Assembly: GCA_016866475.1 (NCBI GenBank)
Contig: VGMF01000005.1
Span: 1-37,339 of the forward strand
Source of the DNA: Chlamydiota bacterium
GTDB lineage: Bacteria > Chlamydiota > Chlamydiia > Chlamydiales > RGXB01
Direction: 5' to 3'
Length of the DNA: 37,339 bases
Shown here: in pieces, positions 17,223-25,928 of the stretch
How positions within the stretch are numbered: position 1 is the first letter of the stretch
How the letters are laid out: every line of letters starts with the position of its first letter
Program-made: the position numbers and the translations under genes
The notes under the pieces: generated by a model
Told to the model about the DNA's origin: nothing
Seen by the model: only the letters and a program-made list of their open reading frames with translations
Database searches by the model: none

Positions 17223-17238
17223 ATATAGGTCGGTTTTT
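17210..17238 (+). terminator. Rho-independent terminator of mutY
   Basis: AAAAACCGCCT (17210-17220) pairs with AGGTCGGTTTTT (17227-17238) with one bulged T, loop AAATAT, ending in five T residues. The mutY stop codon sits at the edge of the loop. Confidence 0.75.
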
Positions 17239-17256
17239 CAAGGGGGACATAAGATA

Positions 17257-17300
17257 AGAGACTTTTTATCAAAAAAGGGTGGTTTTGAAAAAAAGTCTCT
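17257..17300. repeat. Long inverted repeat, probable terminator between convergent genes
   Basis: AGAGACTTTTT (17257-17267) is the exact reverse complement of AAAAAGTCTCT (17290-17300). A second five-pair stem CAAAA/TTTTG lies inside. It follows the stop of the minus-strand gene by 12 bases and probably ends that transcript, though no T run follows it. Confidence 0.6.
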
Positions 17301-17312
17301 ATAAAAGTTCTG

Positions 17313-17723
17313 TTAAATTTTTAACATTCTGGCAACAATCAAACCACCTATCGTCCAACTTAAAAATGAGGTAAATAGGACAAACGCACCAATTCCCAAT
17401 GGAAACGAGCACCAAAGGAAAGTCGATCCAAAACCTCCGACTGTTATAATCAAACTGATCATCAGGATAGCCTCAATACGGCCTGGGATATTGGAAGCTT
17501 TCAAAACCAGCATGATGCCCCTAATCAAACCTGCTACAAAAATTTTCTCCAAAACTGCAATGGTGCGGATAAGCCACTCATTGTGAGATGCGGTTTTATC
17601 CACTACGGCAACAACCTGGACAGGCATGGCCTCCGATCCATCAGGTCTGATAGAATAGACGCCGCTTTCAGTGGTGTTCTCATTGATACACTTTCTTACG
17701 GCACATTCGCTTTTAAACTTCAT
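17313..17723 (-). CDS. Small membrane protein of unknown function
   Basis: The 136-residue product has a hydrophilic, cysteine-containing N-terminus (about 50 residues) and three close hydrophobic segments at about 52-74, 84-106 and 108-132, ending with ARMLKI. I chose the ATG at 17723, preceded by AAGAG five bases upstream; the longer frame would start at a TTG at 17801. The hydrophilic N-terminus followed by paired apolar helices is the general layout of chlamydial Inc proteins, but also of many inner-membrane proteins, so I do not assign it. Its start is eight bases after the small TGA-interrupted frame at 17732-17818, which suggests co-transcription. Confidence 0.6.
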   Translation of the reverse strand: MKFKSECAVRKCINENTTESGVYSIRPDGSEAMPVQVVAVVDKTASHNEWLIRTIAVLEKIFVAGLIRGIMLVLKASNIPGRIEAILMISLIITVGGFGSTFLWCSFPLGIGAFVLFTSFLSWTIGGLIVARMLKI

Positions 17724-18042
17724 AGAAGCTCTTAATGGGGTGGCTTGCCAAAAAAAGTAGTTGGTAAAAAAACTGCGATACCGGCTACGATTGCAGCTCA
17801 AATCAGGGATAAATTCATAGACGTCCTACAAGTAAGTTAGGGTTTTTTCTATCTTGTAGATTAAAAAATAACTTTCAACCCTGTTAGAGAAAAATTGTAC
17901 AATGTTTGAAAGAGAGATTCGCTAGTCGATTTTTTCTTGAAATCGAGCCCTGACATGGGGTAGATTGTTTTCCATATATATCTTTGATAGGCCCAGGTAG
18001 AGGCTTTTCGAAACATACCCTTCAAAATGGGATCCATTTTTC
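17724..18042. other. 319-base stretch without a conventional gene
   Basis: It lies between two divergent small membrane-protein genes. It contains the TGA-interrupted small frame (17732-17818), a palindromic core ATTGTACAAT near 17894, and a short inverted repeat TCGATTT/AAATCGA (17926-17932 and 17940-17946). No convincing promoter was found, although one for each direction is expected here. Confidence 0.4.
17732..17818 (-). pseudogene. Small membrane-peptide frame interrupted by an in-frame TGA
   Basis: From an ATG at 17818, with an AGGA ribosome-binding sequence five bases upstream, the frame reads MNLSLI, TGA (17800-17798), then 21 residues AAIVAGIAVFLPTTFFGKPPH and TAA. If the TGA were a Trp codon the product would be a 28-residue single-helix membrane peptide. 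It ends eight bases before the next gene's ATG. It could be a decayed small gene, a base error (TGG to TGA), a recoding site or chance; a good ribosome-binding site and the hydrophobic continuation are the only support. Confidence 0.3.
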
Positions 18043-18633
18043 ATGATCGAAGTTTTACATACAAACGCCGGCTCACCAAAAAAGAATGGGTCGGGACAGT
18101 ATTGGCTTTTTGGCTTAGCTGCTTTTGTTATTGCAGGTGTCCTCGGGGTTCTTGCAACCTTGAGCAATAAAGACGGGACTTTGGCGATTGAGGCCTATAC
18201 TCTCATGCTGCATATGGAAGACAACGGTTCTGCTTCCAAGGAAGAAAAAAACAAGGCGATTCGGTTTTTAGGTAAGAACCAGGACCTTATGCGCGAAGCT
18301 GCCCGTTATTTCTTGGACGACCCTTCGGTAGTGGAACAGGTGACAAAAGGAGCCTCTACCCCATTTTCCCAGTCCACACGCCTCATCGCGCAAAAAAAGT
18401 ATCAAGACGCGTTGGAGCAATCTTTGAAAAATCAAGAGCTTTTGACTACAGTTTCTCTTAAGTGCCTGAATCTATTACGAATTCTAGCACTGGAATCTCT
18501 TCTCGATATTGACGACCATCGAAAAACTCTTACTAGGCTCCAAGATTTGAAAGAGCAGTACCCTGTAGAAACGCAAGAGATCTTAAGTGTTTTTAAAATA
18601 GGGGCAATTTCGGTGGATACCCTATATAGCTAA
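18043..18633 (+). CDS. Membrane-anchored helical-repeat protein, unknown function
   Basis: The 196-residue product has a short cytoplasmic tail, one membrane helix (about 21-43, YWLFGLAAFVIAGVLGVLA) and a soluble helical domain. The stretch LIAQKKYQDALEQSLKNQELL at about 112-132 looks like a TPR-type helix pair, and the layout (short tail, single helix, TPR-like domain) recalls YfgM/ancillary-SecYEG-type proteins. That resemblance is general and I do not claim orthology. The ribosome-binding site is poor (GGGAT at long spacing). It ends convergently with another small membrane gene; a strong hairpin separates them. Confidence 0.7.
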   Translation: MIEVLHTNAGSPKKNGSGQYWLFGLAAFVIAGVLGVLATLSNKDGTLAIEAYTLMLHMEDNGSASKEEKNKAIRFLGKNQDLMREAARYFLDDPSVVEQVTKGASTPFSQSTRLIAQKKYQDALEQSLKNQELLTTVSLKCLNLLRILALESLLDIDDHRKTLTRLQDLKEQYPVETQEILSVFKIGAISVDTLYS

Positions 18634-18645
18634 AAGATAGGGCAT

Positions 18646-18685
18646 AAATGCGATCTCTCTAAAAGAGGCAAAAGGGATCGCATTT
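18646..18685. terminator. Bidirectional hairpin between convergent genes
   Basis: AAATGCGATCTC (18646-18657) pairs with GGGATCGCATTT (18674-18685) over 12 pairs including one G-U. The gene stops lie 13 bases before and 9 bases after it. There is no long T run, so it may work with other factors or protect 3' ends. Confidence 0.6.
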
Positions 18686-18693
18686 AGATGGTA

Positions 18694-19080
18694 TCAATGG
18701 CCTTTTTTTGCCATTACAAGAGCTTCCCCTGCAACAAGACCGAAGATCAGAAACGCTAACGGAGAGGCAATAATCGAGATGATAATTGCAGCAATAGCAA
18801 AGATCAACTGGCTGTATTTGTTCCCCGAACCGGCGCTGAATCGCATCACAGATCCGATCCCTTGGCGGATAGGATTAGGGAGCAATGTCCCGATAATTCC
18901 GCCGAGTCCCAAGAGTAGCAGGCACCAGTTTTCCATACCAAAAAGGTAACGGGCGCTGATAGCGGAAAAGATGAAAATTAGGGATAAGCTGATTTCAGGA
19001 CCATAGTTTTTGAAAAAAGACTGCATCTCTTCGACGGAGACACCCTCTTTTTTTTGTCTATTTGGGTCGTTATTGGCCAT
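18694..19080 (-). CDS. Small multi-pass membrane protein, unknown function
   Basis: The 128-residue product has a hydrophilic N-terminus (27 residues, NNDPNRQKKEG), then hydrophobic segments at about 28-47, 52-68 and 91-120, and ends KKGH. I chose the ATG at 19080 because AAGGA lies upstream; a longer frame to 19224 adds 48 residues that run into the promoter of the next operon. It diverges from the secretion operon, with 93 bases between starts, so the two may share a regulatory region. No domain recognised. Confidence 0.68.
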   Translation of the reverse strand: MANNDPNRQKKEGVSVEEMQSFFKNYGPEISLSLIFIFSAISARYLFGMENWCLLLLGLGGIIGTLLPNPIRQGIGSVMRFSAGSGNKYSQLIFAIAAIIISIIASPLAFLIFGLVAGEALVMAKKGH

Positions 19081-19138
19081 AAATAGTATTTCCTTGTTTA
19101 TTTCCCAACATAAGCATTTCCGAATATTTTTCAATAAA

Positions 19139-19167
19139 TGGATGTTAAACCCTAATTTATCTATACT
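19139..19167 (+). promoter_or_regulatory. Possible promoter of the secretion operon
   Basis: TATACT (19162-19167) is a good -10; a weak -35 TGGATG (19139-19144) lies 17 bases before it. The -10 ends only six bases before the ATG at 19174, which predicts a leaderless mRNA, consistent with the lack of a ribosome-binding site. Confidence 0.35.
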
Positions 19168-19173
19168 TAATAC

Positions 19174-20466
19174 ATGTGGACCTTTTTCACCCCTCTTTTT
19201 AAAACAACCCAAAGGGTGTCTCACGTAGCCGGCATCGTCGCCCTTCTAGCTCCAATCCTCCCTTTTTCCTACTGGCTTGCGGTCAAAAATAAGGGGACCG
19301 AGGCTGTCGAAATCGATTCTAACTTCCTGCAACTCAAAGAAACATTCAGTTTTCCCGATCTTGGATCCAATAAGCTCTCTACCAGGTATGCGCCAATCGA
19401 GGCTCTTATCCCCGATTTTTCGCAGGAATTGTTTTTTTATGGGTTGAATACCCGACCCGATTCGTCCCAACAAGAGCTCCTTTTAGGATTGAAGCACCAA
19501 AAAACAGGGGTAGTACAAAGGGCCGGAGTACCGTTTTATATTGGATATAAAGAAAAGGGATGCCTCGATTTTTGCGATAGGGAAAGCGGGGTATACTCTT
19601 TAGTCTATGAGAAAGAAAATCTGAAAGTAGGCTTGATCGGTGGAGAGGCTAACCTCGTTTCGTTCCCGTTACCTCTGAAAAAAGGGATTTATGATACCGG
19701 TGTTTTGCGTATGCAAAAAGAGGAGCTGCAAAGATTAAAATTCTTGGGTAAAGACGCTCTGAAGCTGTTTTTGAACGAATTCGACCAGGAAGAGCCTATC
19801 CGGTTCTTCGATCCCGTCCACCAGAGGATGTACCTTACAACAATCGAGGATCTGATGTATTTAAAGGAGGGGAAGCTCCTTTTTAGAAACCTAAAAGAGT
19901 CCTGTCATGATCTACCTGTATGCCAAGTACAAAAGGTTGAGGACTCATTTATCGAAATGAAAGTTTGGGACACTACCGGATTTTTAACCGAGACAGTCCG
20001 TCTCCCTTTGGAAAAACCGGAAAAATATGGTCCTAAAATTCAGGGTTTTCTCGATGGGGCCAAACCATTTGGCTTTCAAGCAATATGGGTAAAAAAACAG
20101 CAAAAGATGGCTCTTTATGTAGGTGATTGGCTGTATGAGGAGAAAGGATTCTGGATAAGGCCCTCGAAGCAAATATTAAAAGAATTGATGGAAGGGAGGT
20201 ACAAAGCTCCACTCCTCTATTTTTCCGAACTAAAAAAGGAGGGGGGTAAATGGGTGGTTCAATTTGAGGTTTTTGATGGTCTTCATGTACAAAAAGAGAC
20301 TGTAAGAGTTACATTAGATACCAAATTGGCGCCGCTTGCAACAACACCCTCCAAATCCAGCCCTTCATCGGAAAAAAAAGGGGATGCGAAGGAAGCTTTG
20401 CGCCACTACCCACCGGCTATTGACCCTATGCTGGATGATTTCGGCGACGATTTTGAGGATTTTTGA
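19174..20466 (+). CDS. Membrane-anchored protein opening the type II secretion operon
   Basis: The 430-residue product has one N-terminal membrane helix (about residues 17-37) and a large domain that should lie in the periplasm. It ends in an acidic tail (DPMLDDFGDDFEDF) after a Ser/Pro/Lys linker. I recognise no domain. Its place directly ahead of the secretin gene, with the single N-terminal helix, resembles GspC, which bridges the inner membrane platform to the secretin, but the length is greater than the usual GspC and no PDZ or HR pattern is obvious. Chlamydia trachomatis also has a hypothetical gene just ahead of gspD. The stop and the gspD start overlap as TGATG. The GspC role is inference from position only. 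Confidence 0.72.
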   Translation: MWTFFTPLFKTTQRVSHVAGIVALLAPILPFSYWLAVKNKGTEAVEIDSNFLQLKETFSFPDLGSNKLSTRYAPIEALIPDFSQELFFYGLNTRPDSSQQELLLGLKHQKTGVVQRAGVPFYIGYKEKGCLDFCDRESGVYSLVYEKENLKVGLIGGEANLVSFPLPLKKGIYDTGVLRMQKEELQRLKFLGKDALKLFLNEFDQEEPIRFFDPVHQRMYLTTIEDLMYLKEGKLLFRNLKESCHDLPVCQVQKVEDSFIEMKVWDTTGFLTETVRLPLEKPEKYGPKIQGFLDGAKPFGFQAIWVKKQQKMALYVGDWLYEEKGFWIRPSKQILKELMEGRYKAPLLYFSELKKEGGKWVVQFEVFDGLHVQKETVRVTLDTKLAPLATTPSKSSPSSEKKGDAKEALRHYPPAIDPMLDDFGDDFEDF

Positions 20467-22802
20467 TGAAGCATCTACTGTTGCGATCTTTTTTGATGAG
20501 TTTCGGTTTTTTTTCGATAGACGCTCAGGAAAAATCTATTTTTTTGAACGAAAAAAAGCTTGCTGTGCTCCAAACTCAAGAAGATCTTGCAGGGCTTAGA
20601 AACGAAATCGACCAGCTTTACAAGCAGGGAGAATCTTTAGTTCAAGAAAATGCCCGCCCTGAAGAGTTTCAAGAGCTTTTAATAAGGATCAACGAGAAAA
20701 AGTCCCAGCTCGAAAAGTCTGAAAACGACTGGAAGATCCGGTTTTCTTACAAATTGGCGCCGAAAAAAGAGGAGTTCGCTCTTTTCGACCAAGAGGAGAC
20801 CACCATCGGCCAGCTCATTAGCGAATATGGATCGAAAGACTATCTTTATGTTTTGCCTCAAGAGGTCTCTTCGATCAAGATCTCTATGCAATCTGCCATC
20901 GCAATTCCTCGGGAGTCGTGGCAGGAGATGATCGACCTGATTTTGCAATATAACGGGGTCGGGGTGATTCAACTCAACCCGTTCGCAAGACAACTTTTTT
21001 TGCTTAAACAAGATTTAATCACCTGCAATCGGATCACTTATAAAAAAGAGCAACTTGCGCTGGTCCCTGCCTCTGCAAGGGTGATGCATCTTTTTGAAGC
21101 GCCTGTAGAAAATGTGAAAAATACTTTTTTCTTTTTTGATCGGTTTAGAGATACAAAAAGGACTTTTGTCTACCAAATCGGCGCAAAAATTGCCCTGGTG
21201 GGCACTAGAGAGGATATTGTTCGACTAGTGGAGATGTACGACGGCGCTTTCGACGAGGATGCCGAGCGGATCACTAGGGTCATGTCTTTGCAAAAACTTT
21301 CTCCCGATGAGATGAAAAATATTCTGAAATCCTTCTTCGGGGGTTTAGCCGAAAATCTGAACATCATGGGAAAGAATCCGACAGAGCTCTCTGTTTTGCC
21401 CCTTGTTCAAGAGTCGGGGATCGTTTTGGTAGGACCCAAGAAACTTGTCGAGCGGGCAATGGAGATCGTGAAAGAGACTGAAGATCAGCTGATCGATCCG
21501 TCGGAGATGACCGTATTTTGGTATATTTGCCGGCATAGCGATCCAAATGACATTTCCGAAATTTTAGAGCAGGTTTACGCCTCATTGATGAAGTTTGGAA
21601 TCGAGTCGGCAGATAAAAAAGAGACTAAAGAGCAGCAGGCATCAAAAGAGGTTCTGTTGAGCGAGCCGGCACCCCCTCCCTATAATACTATAGACCCAGC
21701 TATCCGGGGATTGGTCAACCCCCCTAAAGTGCAGACGCCCGAGCATGCAGGTCCGCAAAAAACGGTGAAGCTGAAAAATTTTATCCCCTACGGCAAAGCG
21801 GGGGGGATCATGATGGTGGTACGTAAAGATACGTTAGATCGGATAAAAGATCTTTTAAAGATGCTCGATGTGCCTAAAAAGATGGTGCATTTCGAGGTGA
21901 TTCTTTGTGAGAAGCGGACGAATATGCAAACCAATTCGGGATTGAATCTCTTAAGGATTGGGACAAATGCGCTTAGTCAGATAGCGGGCGGGGTGGACTT
22001 TTTGAACCAACCGACCCAGCCGAACAGAGGGATTCTAGAATTCTTTTTCAGCCGGCCCAGCTCAAAGGCGTTTCCCGCTTTTGATCTAACCTATAATTTC
22101 TTGATGAACCAAGAAGATATTAGGATCCATTCTTCCCCTACTGTGACCACAATCAATCAGACCCCAGCAACAATTGCAATTGTTGAGGAGATTTCGATCA
22201 ATAACGGAGCTGCAGCGGTGAATAATACGGGAGGGTCGATCTCCTACCAAGACTCCTTTTCCCGTGCCCAGTACGGGGTGACACTGGTAATGACTCCAAC
22301 TGTGCATGACCCGGAACCGGATGACGATTTGAATAGAAATTATATCACAATCGATGCGGACGTCACTTTTGATACGATCAAAAGCGATATAGCTTACAAA
22401 CCGGATGTCAATCGGCGGCATGTGATCAACCAGGTGCGGGTTTTAGACGGAGAGACGATCATTATGGGAGGGCTGAAACGCAAAGACTCCAGCGATAGAT
22501 CCGAAAAGCTCCCCTTTTTGGGTGAGATACCGGGACTGGCAAAGGTATTTGGCGCATCCCAGATGACCGATCAGCTTACGGATATGTACATATTTATCAC
22601 CCCCAGGGTGATCAAGAGCACTCTGGCCGACTTAGAGGCGATTCGTCAGGAGGAGCTGTGCCGCAGGCCGGGAGATCTACCCCCCTTTCTTGAATGCCGC
22701 AAAGATGCGATGAAAAAACAAAAAAGAAAGCTATTTCAACAAAGTATGAAGCTTTTGACAGGAAACGTGCATGACTATAACGATCCCTCCTGCTCCTACT
22801 GA
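20466..22802 (+). CDS. gspD: Type II secretion secretin GspD
   Basis: Forms the outer-membrane channel of the type II secretion system. The 778-residue product begins with a signal peptide (about residues 1-20), then a coiled coil (about 30-80), N-domain-like repeats with a short disordered stretch around 385-420, and the secretin domain in the last third. Diagnostic segments are VHFEVILCEKRT, IHSSPTVTTINQTPATI, QYGVTLVMTPTV, and near the end QVRVLDGETIIMGGL and LPFLGEIPGLAKVFG, the secretin VPxLGxIPxLGxLF motif. The ATG at 20466 overlaps the previous stop, with GAGG upstream. It overlaps gspE by 32 bases. The C-terminus extends about 50 residues past the secretin domain and is basic. Confidence 0.93.
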   Translation: MKHLLLRSFLMSFGFFSIDAQEKSIFLNEKKLAVLQTQEDLAGLRNEIDQLYKQGESLVQENARPEEFQELLIRINEKKSQLEKSENDWKIRFSYKLAPKKEEFALFDQEETTIGQLISEYGSKDYLYVLPQEVSSIKISMQSAIAIPRESWQEMIDLILQYNGVGVIQLNPFARQLFLLKQDLITCNRITYKKEQLALVPASARVMHLFEAPVENVKNTFFFFDRFRDTKRTFVYQIGAKIALVGTREDIVRLVEMYDGAFDEDAERITRVMSLQKLSPDEMKNILKSFFGGLAENLNIMGKNPTELSVLPLVQESGIVLVGPKKLVERAMEIVKETEDQLIDPSEMTVFWYICRHSDPNDISEILEQVYASLMKFGIESADKKETKEQQASKEVLLSEPAPPPYNTIDPAIRGLVNPPKVQTPEHAGPQKTVKLKNFIPYGKAGGIMMVVRKDTLDRIKDLLKMLDVPKKMVHFEVILCEKRTNMQTNSGLNLLRIGTNALSQIAGGVDFLNQPTQPNRGILEFFFSRPSSKAFPAFDLTYNFLMNQEDIRIHSSPTVTTINQTPATIAIVEEISINNGAAAVNNTGGSISYQDSFSRAQYGVTLVMTPTVHDPEPDDDLNRNYITIDADVTFDTIKSDIAYKPDVNRRHVINQVRVLDGETIIMGGLKRKDSSDRSEKLPFLGEIPGLAKVFGASQMTDQLTDMYIFITPRVIKSTLADLEAIRQEELCRRPGDLPPFLECRKDAMKKQKRKLFQQSMKLLTGNVHDYNDPSCSY

Positions 22803-24306
22803 AACTGCATTTGTAGAGCCAGACCACTGGCTTTCTAGTAAAATTTTGCAGGATGGGGTACAAATAGTCCCTTATGCCTTCGCCAAAAAGCACCGGCTGA
22901 TCCCTTTTATTTTAGAGGATACTTGCATCTCGGTAGCTGTTTCTGATCCGTATTGTTTTGAAGCATTGGAAGATATAGGTTTCAAAAACAAAAAAAGGGT
23001 AGAAAGCGTTGTTAAATCTTTGGAGGAGATTGAGCAAGCTATCGAGATCTGCTATCGCAAAGACAATTTGCTAAATCAAGAAACTAAACAGCAGGATTTA
23101 CAAAAATCTTTAAGCGAAAATTACGATCTTTTAGAGGATCGTCCGGAAAGCGGGATCATACGCCTTTGCGATCGGATTTTATTGGAGGCGATCACCCAAA
23201 AAGCCTCGGACATCCATTTTGAGCCTCAAGAGAATTCTTTGCAGGTACGGTATAGAGTCGATGGCGTCCTGCATCCAAAAAATAGAGTGGATAAAACCCA
23301 ACAAAATGAGTTGGTCACCAGGTTGAAGGTTTTAGCCAAGCTTGATATTGCCGAGACCAGGCTTCCGCAGGATGGGCGGATGAAGCTTTCTGTCGGGGAG
23401 AGGGAAATTGACTTTCGCGTTTCTACAGTCCCGGTTGTTTTTGGAGAGCGTGTCGTCCTTAGAATTCTAGATAAAAAAAACATCTACCTGGGACTGGATG
23501 CGATAGGTCTGCCTCAAGATCTCCTTTTAACCTTAAGAAATCTTCTCACAAAAACACAGGGGATTCTTTTGGTTACGGGCCCCACCGGAAGCGGAAAAAC
23601 CACAACTCTCTACAGCGCCTTAAAAGAGCTCAACTCAACCTCCGTAAATATCATGACGATTGAGGACCCCGTTGAGTACAAGCTTCAGCATATGGCCCAA
23701 ATAGGGGTCAATCCGAAAATCGAACTCACTTTCAGCGCAGGACTACGCCACATATTGAGGCAGGATCCGGATGTCATCATGGTAGGTGAGATACGGGATA
23801 AAGAAACGGCAGAGATAGCTATCCAGGCCTCTTTGACCGGTCACTTGGTCCTATCAACACTGCACACTAATGATGCGTTGAGCGCTCCTGCAAGACTGAT
23901 GGATATGGGGATAGAGCCATTTCTCATTTCCTCCTCATTGATTGGTGTTTTAGCGCAGCGTTTGGTCCGTGTGATTTGTCCCCTATGCAAAGAAAAATAT
24001 CTCCCGTCCCATGAGGAATGCCAGGATATGGGACTCAAGGAAAAGAGACCCTACCTTTACAAGGGAAAGGGGTGCCCCGACTGTTTTGGTCTAGGGTATA
24101 AGGGGAGGATTGGGATCTATGAACTTCTTGTGATGACACCCTCGATGCGTTCTTTGTACCATGAAGAGCAAGATCCGGTGAAAAGGGCCGCCTTTGCGCA
24201 AATAAACGGGTTTAAAACATTACGTGAGCAAGGGGTGAGTTTGGCACTCGAAGGGGTCACAACTAGTGAGGAAATTGTAAGGGTCACCGGAAAGGGGGCT
24301 CTATAA
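22771..24306 (+). CDS. gspE: Type II secretion ATPase GspE
   Basis: Cytoplasmic hexameric ATPase that powers pseudopilus assembly. The 511-residue product has an N-terminal docking domain (about 1-120), the KASDIHFEP segment at 144-152, Walker A GPTGSGKT at 270-277, Asp box MTIEDPVEYK at 295-304, Walker B region DPDVIMVGEIRDKETAEIA with the catalytic Glu, the His box TGHLVLSTLHTNDA, and the four-cysteine zinc site (Cys403, 406, 435 and 438). All catalytic parts are present. The ATG has AGGA seven bases upstream, inside the end of gspD. It is directly followed by gspF with a one-base overlap (TAATG). Confidence 0.96.
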   Translation: MTITIPPAPTETAFVEPDHWLSSKILQDGVQIVPYAFAKKHRLIPFILEDTCISVAVSDPYCFEALEDIGFKNKKRVESVVKSLEEIEQAIEICYRKDNLLNQETKQQDLQKSLSENYDLLEDRPESGIIRLCDRILLEAITQKASDIHFEPQENSLQVRYRVDGVLHPKNRVDKTQQNELVTRLKVLAKLDIAETRLPQDGRMKLSVGEREIDFRVSTVPVVFGERVVLRILDKKNIYLGLDAIGLPQDLLLTLRNLLTKTQGILLVTGPTGSGKTTTLYSALKELNSTSVNIMTIEDPVEYKLQHMAQIGVNPKIELTFSAGLRHILRQDPDVIMVGEIRDKETAEIAIQASLTGHLVLSTLHTNDALSAPARLMDMGIEPFLISSSLIGVLAQRLVRVICPLCKEKYLPSHEECQDMGLKEKRPYLYKGKGCPDCFGLGYKGRIGIYELLVMTPSMRSLYHEEQDPVKRAAFAQINGFKTLREQGVSLALEGVTTSEEIVRVTGKGAL

Positions 24307-25493
24307 TGGCCGTTTTTGAATATAAAGGGGTAAATGAGAGGGGGCAAACTTTCAAAAAAAAGATCTGGGCCGAAACCTTGGACAACGCCAAAGAGGCGTT
24401 GCAAAGAGATGAGATTTACTTTACGGAAATATGTGCTAAAAAAAATTCGGGCTTGGGCATTTTGACCTTAGAGGAAAAGATCCATTTTTTTCAGGATCTG
24501 TATCAGTTGCTGCGCGCCGGTATTGTGTTGTATGAGGCTATAGATCTCATTTTAAATAAAATGGAGGGGGCTAAAAATCAGCTCCTTTTTTTAAGTATCA
24601 GAGAAGCTTTGGAGAAAGGGAAAAGCTTCTCTTTCGCCTTAGAGCAGTCGACGGGAACGTTTGACAGCGCGACTATAGGAATCGTGCGCACCGCTGAAAC
24701 TTCGGGACAAATTGTCGGGGCAATCAAAGAGATTCTTGAGATGCTGAAAAAAAAACAGGCCTTGAAAAAACAGGTTATTGCAGCGATAAGCTACCCTGTT
24801 TTTTTGCTTGGTTTGGCACTGATTATCCTGGTCGTTCTTCTCTGTTTTTTAGTTCCTTCTCTAAAAGAGCTTTTTTCGGAAAAGAATATCCCGCTCATTA
24901 CTAGAGGTATTTTACGAGCATCGGATATTTTTTTAGAATATGGTGTTTTTTTAATCTGCTCGTTTGTTTTAGGAATTTTTGGGTTGCGGCAGTTATTCAA
25001 GCAAAAAAAAATAGCTGTCTATTTTGGGGAGATCCTTTTCAAAATTCCGGTTTTGGCCCCCTTTTTAAAAGAGCTTTTGTTGGCCCGTTTTTGTCGCACG
25101 CTCTACGCGCTCACCGCCGCAAATGTTCCTCTTGTCGAAAGCTTGGAACTCTGTAAAAGCGTGATGCAAAACCCCTTTTTTCTTGAGACAATAGAGAGAG
25201 CGTTGACCCTTTTACATCAGGGGAGTTCTATTTCCAAGGCATTCCAAGGTTCGCCCATGATCTCTCCCCTTTTTTGCAGGATGTTGGAGACGGCAGAGAA
25301 AAGTGGGGAGCTTAAAACTGTACTGGAGCAGGCTGGAGAGCTCTACGAACAAAATGTCGAAACGGATTTAAAAAAATTAGTGGGTGTCCTGCAGCCATTT
25401 TTAATCATTTTTATCGGTTTAATTGTCGGATTGATTATGATAGGCACCCTTTTACCAATGACAGATATTAGATCGTTTATGGAGGCTTCATGA
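24306..25493 (+). CDS. gspF: Type II secretion inner-membrane platform protein GspF
   Basis: Polytopic protein of the inner-membrane platform that recruits GspE and extrudes pseudopilins. The 395-residue product has the two repeated GspF domains: the first with LLRAGIVLYEAIDLI and a following membrane helix at about 160-188 (YPVFLLGLALIILVVLLCFLVP), the second with ALTAANVPLVESLELC, and helices at about 213-230 and 365-385 (FLIIFIGLIVGLIMIGTLLP). The N-terminus MAVFEYKGVNERGQTFK is also typical. It overlaps gspE by one base and the prepilin gene by four bases (ATGA), so coupling is likely. A GGGGG sequence lies eight bases before the ATG. Confidence 0.95.
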   Translation: MAVFEYKGVNERGQTFKKKIWAETLDNAKEALQRDEIYFTEICAKKNSGLGILTLEEKIHFFQDLYQLLRAGIVLYEAIDLILNKMEGAKNQLLFLSIREALEKGKSFSFALEQSTGTFDSATIGIVRTAETSGQIVGAIKEILEMLKKKQALKKQVIAAISYPVFLLGLALIILVVLLCFLVPSLKELFSEKNIPLITRGILRASDIFLEYGVFLICSFVLGIFGLRQLFKQKKIAVYFGEILFKIPVLAPFLKELLLARFCRTLYALTAANVPLVESLELCKSVMQNPFFLETIERALTLLHQGSSISKAFQGSPMISPLFCRMLETAEKSGELKTVLEQAGELYEQNVETDLKKLVGVLQPFLIIFIGLIVGLIMIGTLLPMTDIRSFMEAS

Positions 25494-25921
25494 AAAAAAA
25501 GGGAAAAAAAGGGCTCACCTTGATTGAGATCATGATTGTGATGCTTATCTTGGGGCTGATTTCAGGGCTTTTTTGGTATAACATGAAAGGGAGTCTTGAG
25601 GAGGGAAAAGCGTTCAAGACCGAGCAAGCATCACAGCAAATCCAAGAAATTTTTTCCATGCAAATAGCTATGGGCGTTGATCCCGAATTGGTGCAAAAAG
25701 AGCCGGAGTTAGTACTTAAGAACGCAAAAATGTTTAAAGACCCTAAATCTATGTTGAAGGACGGGTGGGGCGTTTCATACAAGATTGAGGTTTCTGAAGA
25801 TGAGGAAGTATTTGTCCGTTCAGATAAATTTTTGACGTATGTACAAAAACAGAAAAACCTTTCAGAGGACATTTTGAAAGAGAAATACTCCTGGATGTTC
25901 CCGCCGGAGAAATTAAGCTAG
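25490..25921 (+). CDS. gspG: Type II secretion major pseudopilin (GspG-like)
   Basis: Prepilin that forms the pseudopilus. The 143-residue product has a short basic leader MKKKGKKG, then the prepilin peptidase site G|LTLIE with the conserved Glu at +5, followed by a hydrophobic helix (IMIVMLILGLISGLFW). The soluble part contains DGWGVSYKIEV, resembling the conserved GspG region with a Trp-containing turn. GspG assignment rests on being first among the prepilins and on that segment; the C-terminal calcium-site pattern is not clear. The ATG overlaps gspF by four bases, with GGAGG just upstream. Confidence 0.82.
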   Translation: MKKKGKKGLTLIEIMIVMLILGLISGLFWYNMKGSLEEGKAFKTEQASQQIQEIFSMQIAMGVDPELVQKEPELVLKNAKMFKDPKSMLKDGWGVSYKIEVSEDEEVFVRSDKFLTYVQKQKNLSEDILKEKYSWMFPPEKLS

Positions 25922-25928
25922 GAAGGGT

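Noticed and set aside
19081-19224. 48-residue N-terminal extension of the minus-strand gene at 18694
   Set aside because: The inner ATG at 19080 has a ribosome-binding site; the extension runs into the divergent operon's start and is not membrane-protein-like.
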